Below are positions 25,605 to 30,926 of a stretch of DNA of 30,926 bases, piece after piece. Below the pieces are notes generated by a model. The model searched no databases. It saw only the letters and a list, made by a program, of their open reading frames with translations, and was not told where the DNA came from. Within the stretch, counting starts at the first letter, position 1. Each line of letters opens with the position of its first letter. Position numbers and translations under genes: made by a program. The stretch comes from JAVBKE01 sp031554215 (GTDB lineage Bacteria; Bacillota; Bacilli; JARBTR01), in the NCBI GenBank assembly GCA_031554215.1, contig JAVBKF010000218.1:1-30926 (forward strand), given 5' to 3'.

Positions 25605-26360
25605 ATGAGAACCTTACCATTAACATTATCGCAGGCTTTAGCGATTGAAGAGAAGGATGTCGTTCTTGTTGTTGGCTCTGGCGGGAAAACAACACTTTGC
25701 ACCAATTTATGTGCAGAACTGAAAACGAGGCTACTTGTTTTTTATACAACGACAACGAAAATCTATCCGCCTAAAAATCGTGATTTTAAGATTTGTCTAG
25801 GCAAAGATGTAGAGGCGGCCACCTTTAGCCGACCAGGTGTCTATGTGCTAGGCATGGAAATGAGTGATGAGGGGAAGCTACTTCCTTTTAACGAGTCGGT
25901 TATAAGGACCATCGCTAGAGCGTGTGATGTGTTAGTCGCTGAGGCAGACGGGGCAAAGATGAAACCTTTGAAAGGTTGGAACGCGTCTGAACCGGTATTT
26001 CTCCGTGCGACAACGAAAACGGTAGCGGTCATTCCAATCAGTACAGTTGGACAACCAATTGATCATCTGCTCGTTCACAGGTTGGCTGAGTTTCAAGAAC
26101 TCATCGGTTGCAGTGCCAAATCACGGATTGAGATAGGCGATTTGTTTCGTGTCATTACCCATGAAAAGGGGCTTTTCAAGGATGCTGTTGGTATGCGAAT
26201 TCTAGTGATTAACCAAGCGGAAAGCGCTGCCAATCAACAATATGCTGATCATCTAGTAGCTTTATTGAAAAACAGCGCAACCAAGATCGACCGCATCGTG
26301 ATCGCTTCTCTAAAAAACAAAAGCTACACTGTTGTCATGCCGGATTGGGACGGAGAATGA
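25605..26360 (+). CDS. yqeC: Selenium-dependent hydroxylase accessory protein YqeC
   Basis: This 251-residue protein has a P-loop-like VVGSGGKTTL motif at about 21-30 and the segments TTTTKIYPP and VAEADGAKMKPLKGW typical of YqeC. It is a putative nucleotide-binding accessory factor for selenium-containing molybdenum hydroxylases and E. coli YqeC is of similar length. Its biochemical action is unknown. I use ATG 25605 because AAGGAG lies about 7 bases upstream; a frame reaching back to 25545 has no such site. It opens a tight four-gene maturation operon. Confidence 0.9.
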   Translation: MRTLPLTLSQALAIEEKDVVLVVGSGGKTTLCTNLCAELKTRLLVFYTTTTKIYPPKNRDFKICLGKDVEAATFSRPGVYVLGMEMSDEGKLLPFNESVIRTIARACDVLVAEADGAKMKPLKGWNASEPVFLRATTKTVAVIPISTVGQPIDHLLVHRLAEFQELIGCSAKSRIEIGDLFRVITHEKGLFKDAVGMRILVINQAESAANQQYADHLVALLKNSATKIDRIVIASLKNKSYTVVMPDWDGE

Positions 26361-26362
26361 CG

Positions 26363-26953
26363 ATGCGAATAGGTGCAATCATCATGGCTTCAGGTCGGTC
26401 GGTTCGTCTAGGGAAAGAAGTCAACAAGCTGTTCTTAACGTATAAAGGGAAATCGTTCATTCAAATTTGCACTGACAATGTACTACAGGCTGGGTTTCAT
26501 GAGGTGGTCGTTGTGACAGCCTATCCTGATGCACTGCGACCGATTCTTACGATGCTTAAACCATTTCGGCTAGTGACAAACAATCATCCCGAACTGGGGA
26601 TTAGCGAAAGCATTCGGTTAGGGCTACTACATGCGTTGCCATGTGATGCCTATATGTTCTTTCCTGTCGACCAGCCGCAATTACAGGTAGAAACGATTAA
26701 TCAACTGAAAACGTTTGCGCAGCCTGACCGAATCGTTGTACCGCTGTATCACAAGAAGCAGGGGAGCCCAGTGATATTTGGTAGCGATTTCAAAGCGGCA
26801 TTATTGCTGATCTCCGGTGATGTTGGTGGTCGGCAAATCCTGCGTCAATATGCAGAATATGTTACCTATGTCGAAGTAGAAGATGCATCAGGCGGACTAG
26901 ATATTGATACAATGGAAGCGTACATAACTCTGAAAAAAAGTGAAGGTTTGTAG
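26363..26953 (+). CDS. mocA: Molybdenum cofactor nucleotidyltransferase-type accessory protein (MocA/YgfJ)
   Basis: This 196-residue protein belongs to the MobA-like nucleotidyltransferase family. The nucleotide-binding loop reads IIMASGRSVRLGKEVNKL at the N-terminus, and the Mg-binding Asp is in FFPVDQPQL. E. coli MocA (192 residues) makes molybdopterin cytosine dinucleotide for XdhABC/XdhD-type enzymes, so this gene likely loads the hydroxylases encoded upstream. The ATG at 26363 is 7 bases after GGAG (26352-26355). An alternative ATG at 26357 would overlap the yqeC stop as ATGA. Translational coupling to yqeC is likely with either start. Confidence 0.9.
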   Translation: MRIGAIIMASGRSVRLGKEVNKLFLTYKGKSFIQICTDNVLQAGFHEVVVVTAYPDALRPILTMLKPFRLVTNNHPELGISESIRLGLLHALPCDAYMFFPVDQPQLQVETINQLKTFAQPDRIVVPLYHKKQGSPVIFGSDFKAALLLISGDVGGRQILRQYAEYVTYVEVEDASGGLDIDTMEAYITLKKSEGL

Positions 26954-26955
26954 AG

Positions 26956-27789
26956 ATGATAACAGATCATTTGATACTGGTTAGAGGTGGTGGAGACATC
27001 GCCAGTGGTGCGATTCAAAAACTACATCGTTGTGGGTTTAAAGTACTGGTGCTTGAGAGTGAAAAGCCGACATCAATCCGCAAGAAAGTCTGTTTCGGTG
27101 AGGCGATTACTGAGGGAGAAGTGACAATTGAAGGTGTTGTTGCTCGGCGAATTGACACTGTGCCTGAAATGGGTGCTGCTTTTGACAATGGCGTTATCCC
27201 GGTATTAGCTGATCCCTCAGGTGAAGTGATTGGGGCGTTACAGCCAACTGTCGTCATAGACGGTATCCTAGCAAAGAAAAACCTTGGAACACACAAGTCG
27301 ATGGCGCCAATCACGGTTGCGCTCGGTCCCGGTTTCATTGCTGGCACGGATGTCGATGTGGTTGTTGAGACGAATCGGGGGCACCGGTTAGGCAGTCTTA
27401 TTTGGGAGGGCGAGGCAGCGCCAAACACAGGAACACCTGGCATGATTGGGGGTTATGGCACTGAACGAGTGATTTATAGCCCGGTTTCGGGGGTAATCAA
27501 GAACCAGAAGCAAATCGGTGAGCTTGTGGAAAAGGGTGAAGTGATTGCAGAAATTGCTGGACAGGCTGTGACAGCAACAATTTCTGGTGTTCTAAGGGGA
27601 CTAATTGGTGAGGGACACAATGTGCATAAAGGGCTAAAAATAGCCGACATTGATCCGAGACTAACGGAACAACAGAATTGTTTTACCATTTCAGATAAAG
27701 CCCGCTGTATTGGCGGCGCAGTACTCGAAGCGGTCATTATGTTACTACACCAGCCGGCGATAAAGAGTGGAGGGGAAAACGATGGATGA
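26956..27789 (+). CDS. yqeB: Selenium-dependent molybdenum hydroxylase system protein, YqeB/EF2563 family
   Basis: This 277-residue protein has an N-terminal Rossmann motif VRGGGDIASGAI and the conserved blocks DGILAKKNLGTHKSMAP, ALGPGFIAGTDVDVVVETN and SDKARCIGGAVLEAV. It corresponds to the C-terminal half of E. coli YqeB; the N-terminal half of that protein corresponds to the next gene here. The role is in cofactor maturation or selenium insertion for Mo hydroxylases, and the biochemistry is unproven. It starts 2 bases after the mocA stop and overlaps the next gene by 8 bases. Confidence 0.9.
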   Translation: MITDHLILVRGGGDIASGAIQKLHRCGFKVLVLESEKPTSIRKKVCFGEAITEGEVTIEGVVARRIDTVPEMGAAFDNGVIPVLADPSGEVIGALQPTVVIDGILAKKNLGTHKSMAPITVALGPGFIAGTDVDVVVETNRGHRLGSLIWEGEAAPNTGTPGMIGGYGTERVIYSPVSGVIKNQKQIGELVEKGEVIAEIAGQAVTATISGVLRGLIGEGHNVHKGLKIADIDPRLTEQQNCFTISDKARCIGGAVLEAVIMLLHQPAIKSGGENDG

Positions 27790-28618
27790 GCTGATTTTAA
27801 AGACATTGCTCGATAGTGTTGAAAAACACCAGAAAGTGGCTCTCGTAACCGTAACGGAAGTCAAAGGATCAACACCTAGGGATGCTGGTGCACTGATGCT
27901 TGTTTGGGAGAATGGCAATATTGCAGGTTCAATTGGTGGCGGAAAAGTTGAATTCTATGTGATTCAGGAAGCGGTTGCTGCGCTGAAGAAAAACGCTGAC
28001 TGTGTTTTTGACCATAGCCTCACGCCAACAGGTGATTTGGAAATGCAATGTGGCGGTGCTGCAAAAGGATTTATTAAAATCTTTGGCGCAAAAAATAGGG
28101 TCGTGATTGCGGGTGGTGGGCATATCGGTCAAAAGCTCGTAGAACTAGCACAGTTTTTAGGATTCTACACGATTGTTTTTGATGATCGAGAGGACTATGT
28201 CAATAAAGAAAGTTTGAAGAAAGCAGATGAACTCATCATCGGTTCTTACGATGCGATACTGGATCATGTGCAGATGGACCATCAAACTTTTGTGATGATT
28301 ACGACGAAGGGACATCTGACGGATATCGAAGCGGTAAAGCAGGTATTAAAGACAGAGGCAAAGTACATCGGGCTAATCGGTAGCACGCATAAGCAACTGT
28401 TTGCTAGAAGAGAGCTCATAAAAGCAGGGTTTACTATGGATGATCTAGCAAGGATTTATGGGCCAATCGGGCTTGATATTGCCAATCAGATGCCTGAGGA
28501 AATTGCAGTTAGTATTATGAGCGAAGTGCTTTTGGTGAAAAACAACAGCACCCTAGCCCACCGGAAACTAGATGCTGAGATGGTGAATCGTTTGGTAAAA
28601 CAGCCAACGACTGTTTAG
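27782..28618 (+). CDS. XdhC/CoxI-family molybdenum hydroxylase maturation protein
   Basis: This 278-residue protein has an N-terminal XdhC/CoxI domain (VTEVKGSTPRDAGALMLV, GSIGGGKVEFYVI) and a C-terminal Rossmann domain (VVIAGGGHIGQKLVELAQ, GLIGSTHKQLFARREL). Proteins of this family bind Moco and promote its sulfuration before insertion; in this setting selenium insertion is possible. It is unrelated to the Fe-S subunit called XdhC in E. coli nomenclature. ATG 27782 follows GGAGGGG at 27769-27775 by 6-7 bases and overlaps the yqeB end. It is last in the maturation operon, and a terminator lies 50 bases downstream. Confidence 0.9.
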   Translation: MDELILKTLLDSVEKHQKVALVTVTEVKGSTPRDAGALMLVWENGNIAGSIGGGKVEFYVIQEAVAALKKNADCVFDHSLTPTGDLEMQCGGAAKGFIKIFGAKNRVVIAGGGHIGQKLVELAQFLGFYTIVFDDREDYVNKESLKKADELIIGSYDAILDHVQMDHQTFVMITTKGHLTDIEAVKQVLKTEAKYIGLIGSTHKQLFARRELIKAGFTMDDLARIYGPIGLDIANQMPEEIAVSIMSEVLLVKNNSTLAHRKLDAEMVNRLVKQPTTV

Positions 28619-28667
28619 GTGTTTGCTGAAATTCGTGTGATGTGATTTCTGAAGAACAAGGGATAAG

Positions 28668-28700
28668 AAAGCCTCGCATATATGGATGTGTTGGCTTTTT
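28668..28700 (+). terminator. Intrinsic terminator of the maturation operon
   Basis: AAAGCC at 28668-28673 pairs with GGCTTT at 28693-28698. CGCAT and ATGTG extend the stem inside with one G-T pair. The hairpin runs into TTTTT (28696-28700). It is placed 50 bases after the XdhC-like gene. Confidence 0.7.
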
Positions 28701-28841
28701 CGTCGTCTCCACGGGTGTCGTTAGTTGTGCGTGCCGTGAGCAGATGGAAGCTGGTAAGCTGGTGCGCTTTTGTCTCTAGATTTATGGATTCGCGTTTTTT
28801 TAAAAGAATATTGGGAAAATAGCCGTACAAGGAGTGCACGC

Positions 28842-28852
28842 TATGATAAAAT
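28842..28852 (+). promoter_or_regulatory. Candidate -10 element upstream of the YbjQ-family gene
   Basis: TATGATAAAAT lies about 25-35 bases before the start codon and is a good Gram-positive -10 match. No clear -35 is seen 17 bases upstream. An independent promoter is expected because a terminator lies just before. Confidence 0.4.
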
Positions 28853-28876
28853 GGATGTACAGAAAGAGGGATGATG

Positions 28877-29212
28877 ATGGATACTAAGATGATTTCAACG
28901 ACATTTAACATGGATGGCTATAAAGTGATCGAGGGCCTTGGTTTAGTCCGTGGTTTGACAGTACGTTCAAGAAATATGTTCAGTGATATTGGGGCTGGTG
29001 TTCGTTCAATGGTTGGTGGTAAGGTTGGTGCTTACGTAACGCTATGTGAACAAACAAGACAAGAGGCGCTAGATGCGATGATTGAAAATGCGGTCAAAAT
29101 GGGCGCTGATGCTGTTATTGGTGTCCGCTATGAGTCTAATGATATCGCACCAGGAACAACTGAGGTTCTCGTTTATGGCACGGCTGTCCGTGTTGAAAAG
29201 CTAGTTGACTAA
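28877..29212 (+). CDS. YbjQ-family (UPF0145) protein
   Basis: This 111-residue protein belongs to the YbjQ/UPF0145 family of small pentamer-forming proteins with a suggested but unproven metal-binding role. Typical blocks are VIEGLGLVRGLTVRSRN near 14-30, the glycine-rich loop at about 35-50 and MGADAVIGVRYES near 75-87. Three ATG codons in tandem (28871, 28874, 28877) follow AAAGAGGG; the last has the best spacing. It has its own -10-like sequence and terminator, so it is a single-gene unit and probably not part of the purine pathway. Function unknown. Confidence 0.88.
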   Translation: MDTKMISTTFNMDGYKVIEGLGLVRGLTVRSRNMFSDIGAGVRSMVGGKVGAYVTLCEQTRQEALDAMIENAVKMGADAVIGVRYESNDIAPGTTEVLVYGTAVRVEKLVD

Positions 29213-29278
29213 GTAGTATCAATTAGCCGGAAGGTGAGGGTGACTAGTTTTAGCGCTCGCTATATAGTGAAAAAGATG

Positions 29279-29318
29279 AAGCATCGTGCCATAAATGGTT
29301 ACGATGCTTTATTTTTTA
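29279..29318 (+). terminator. Strong intrinsic terminator after the YbjQ-family gene
   Basis: AAGCATCGT (29279-29287) is perfectly complementary to ACGATGCTT (29301-29309). The 13-base loop contains a further CCAT/ATGG pairing, and TATTTTTTAT follows. It marks the right end of the + strand gene row. The rest of 29213-29469 holds no gene I can see. Confidence 0.85.
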
Positions 29319-29469
29319 TAGCTCCTTGTTAAATAGGGCTGATAGCATTAACGTTGCATAAAAGATTCTTCCACTAGTCAAATTGTAATATATAGGGAAG
29401 AACTAATTGTATGAATATTCTTACTATTTGTTAACAGAGAAAAATTTAAAAAAGTTGATAGCCACCTAA

Positions 29470-30790
29470 AGGTAGTCCTTATCCACAGTAAATTATTAAC
29501 AGAATTACAAAAACACAGGGTCTATTACTTGATCATAAAAGATATCCACATCGCCAATTTCAAATTGCGTGGCGATGAGTTGGAATTCTTCTTCCCAGCG
29601 CGTCTTCCTTCGCCCGCTAGAAGGGCGTGATGGTTTTTTGAAAAGTGCTTTGATAAACAGCTGGACATCCTTAAACAGGTACATTTCTACTAACCTTTTC
29701 AACTGAAGCAAAGTGCCATCATAATGGTATTTGATTTGTACAAATACCTGTAGGCAATAAGTGATGAGCGCACTATAGATTTGATTAGCGACAGCGTTCG
29801 CACCTTTACCAAACAGTTTCTTGACCTTCAGATGTTGCTTCATCCACTTAAAGAAGGTCTCGATTTTCCAACGATAGCGGTAAAGGTCACCAATTTCTTT
29901 CGCAGACATTTCAAAGCAGTTGGTCACAATGACAATCTCGTTTCCTTCGCTGTCTTTCGTAGAAATCTGTCTCAGTGGGTGTTTCATCTTCTTGTCAGCT
30001 TTCCCGATGAATATTTCAGCGTCTTGGAAAATCTGATTCTCACCATCTGGAACTTGTTCGTTTAGCACTTCAACAATGGCATTCTTCTTGAGCCGTGTGA
30101 CGAAGCGAACGCCTTCCTGGCAATATCGGTCGAATTGCTTATAGTCGTTGTAACCTCTGTCAAAAAGATAAACCGCATCGTGATCAATTTCGATTAGCGC
30201 ATCCATTTCGCTGCGATCAGAATGTTTGGCCGGTTTGATAACGGCTTTGTCAGGAATGACGGCTTCTTCTGTGATAACCACCCTTTGGTGAAGTTTCACA
30301 CCTGCTTTTGTTTTCTTGAAACCAGCCCATTCGTAATCTGTGAGACACATGGAAACCGTTGATGCATCTATGGCATAGAGCTTTCCGATGTTTTTGAACG
30401 TTCCAGTTGGTTTCGTTCGTGCTAGTAGATGCTTGACCAATTCGCGAAAGATCTTTTCAAACCATTCTGGCGATGCAGCATTTTGTCTCCTAGAGAGCTG
30501 TGAGGCACTTATTGACGATAGCGACAACGCTTTCTGAACATCTTCGTTGTTTTGACATTGCAATGCAAGGTGGTTTAGGCTGTCTAATTCTTGGCTTTGT
30601 GCAATTACAAATGCACCGAGATACTTACGTGCAGACAGCTTTTTCACATATCGATTTTGCGCTGAATCATCGATTATTTGTGTAACTTTTTCTTCCCTTA
30701 GAAAATTTAACAGTTCATTTATTGTGGTTTTTTTGGTATCCTTATCCATGAGTGTGTTCCTTTTAATTTGGATTTGGTAAGGACTTACCT
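29470..30790 (-). mobile_element. IS4-type insertion sequence
   Basis: The element carries one transposase gene on the - strand. Imperfect inverted sequences lie outside both gene ends: AGGTAGTCCTTATCC at 29470-29484, and the complement of AGGTAAGTCCTTACC at 30776-30790. They match over about 13 of 15 positions with one base inserted. The true boundaries may lie a few bases further out, and I could not identify a target duplication. It sits between two terminator/promoter-type regions and does not interrupt a visible gene. Confidence 0.6.
29505..30749 (-). CDS. IS4-family DDE transposase
   Basis: This 414-residue transposase has an N-terminal DUF4372-like helical domain (residues about 10-110), then a DDE catalytic domain. 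Likely catalytic residues are D128 (AIDASTVS), D197 (LFDRGYND) and E297. The last lies in the IS4 signature Y(2)R(3)E(6)K as Y290, R293, E297 and K304 within YRYRWKIETFFKWMK. The frame is intact from its ATG at 30749, so it may be active. It reads towards the purine locus but stops about 290 bases from the nearest gene. Confidence 0.92.
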   Translation of the reverse strand: MDKDTKKTTINELLNFLREEKVTQIIDDSAQNRYVKKLSARKYLGAFVIAQSQELDSLNHLALQCQNNEDVQKALSLSSISASQLSRRQNAASPEWFEKIFRELVKHLLARTKPTGTFKNIGKLYAIDASTVSMCLTDYEWAGFKKTKAGVKLHQRVVITEEAVIPDKAVIKPAKHSDRSEMDALIEIDHDAVYLFDRGYNDYKQFDRYCQEGVRFVTRLKKNAIVEVLNEQVPDGENQIFQDAEIFIGKADKKMKHPLRQISTKDSEGNEIVIVTNCFEMSAKEIGDLYRYRWKIETFFKWMKQHLKVKKLFGKGANAVANQIYSALITYCLQVFVQIKYHYDGTLLQLKRLVEMYLFKDVQLFIKALFKKPSRPSSGRRKTRWEEEFQLIATQFEIGDVDIFYDQVIDPVFL

Positions 30791-30890
30791 AACCTAATTA
30801 TAAGGAATTTTTTATTTTATTTGAATGTTATTTAACCCTGTATTTCCTTAATGTGAGAAAAAATTGCATTTTGTTTTCTTGCGAAATCTA

Positions 30891-30919
30891 TTGACAAATC
30901 TTTTTTTGGTTTATGCAAT
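30891..30919 (+). promoter_or_regulatory. Possible promoter at the right edge
   Basis: TTGACA at 30891-30896 is followed 17 bases later by TGCAAT (30914-30919), a weak -10. If real it would drive a gene beyond the window. Confidence 0.25.
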
Positions 30920-30926
30920 GCTAATG

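Noticed and set aside
27015..27443. 142-codon open frame on the - strand inside yqeB
   Set aside because: It mirrors conserved YqeB sequence, has no recognisable motif and no ribosome site.
29479..29487. TTATCCACA, a perfect DnaA-box sequence
   Set aside because: It is a single copy within the inverted end of the IS element, with no cluster of boxes, dnaA/dnaN genes or AT-rich unwinding region nearby.

Overview
This window reads as part of a chromosome of a low-GC Gram-positive bacterium (Bacilli-like Firmicute). The grounds are AT-rich intergenic DNA, strong AGGAGG ribosome sites, GTG starts, short intrinsic terminators, and accessory proteins of the type known from Enterococcus (EF2563/YqeB). 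I cannot name the species. From 344 to 29212 every credible gene lies on the + strand, and they form one metabolic locus. An IS4-type insertion sequence on the - strand closes the right side.

Layout. 1-343: leader with a tandem-repeat candidate operator. 344-4186: ygeX (diaminopropionate ammonia-lyase), ygeY (M20 hydrolase), ygeW (carbamoyltransferase-like). 4187-4757: a structured intergenic region rich in inverted repeats. 4758-8814: two NCS2 purine permeases and a guanine deaminase. 8938-13378: ygfK (large Fe-S/flavin oxidoreductase) and ssnA (amidohydrolase), separated by a terminator-like hairpin. 13600-17410: a complete three-subunit molybdenum hydroxylase, xdhA1-xdhB-xdhC. 17863-20426: a second full-length xdhA (xdhA2) followed by an xdhB copy destroyed by a large internal deletion. 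21069-23633: a fused Fe-S/molybdopterin hydroxylase of the selenium-dependent xanthine dehydrogenase type. It is bracketed by two copies of a non-coding element of about 310-320 bp with terminal inverted repeats (a MITE). 24084-25478: a dihydropyrimidinase/hydantoinase. 25605-28618: a tightly packed maturation operon, yqeC-mocA-yqeB-xdhC-like, ending in a terminator. 28877-29212: a YbjQ-family gene with its own terminator. 29470-30790: the IS4-type element.

How the genes fit together. The set matches the E. coli xdhABC/ygeWXY/hyuA/yqeBC/ygfJK/ssnA region and the anaerobic purine/uric-acid degradation cluster described in gut bacteria. Permeases would import purines. Guanine deaminase would feed xanthine. 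The molybdenum hydroxylases and YgfK would carry out redox steps on the purine ring. HydA and SsnA would open or deaminate rings, YgeY and YgeW would process ureido/carbamoyl intermediates, and YgeX would release pyruvate and ammonia from 2,3-diaminopropionate. YqeC, MocA, YqeB and the XdhC-like protein would mature the molybdenum (probably selenium-containing) cofactor. The order of steps is inference.

The least ordinary parts are the duplication and decay in the xdh region, the MITE pair around the fused hydroxylase gene, and the structured intergenic DNA before the permeases. No regulator gene, selD, carbamate kinase, tRNA, rRNA or CRISPR array is visible in the window.
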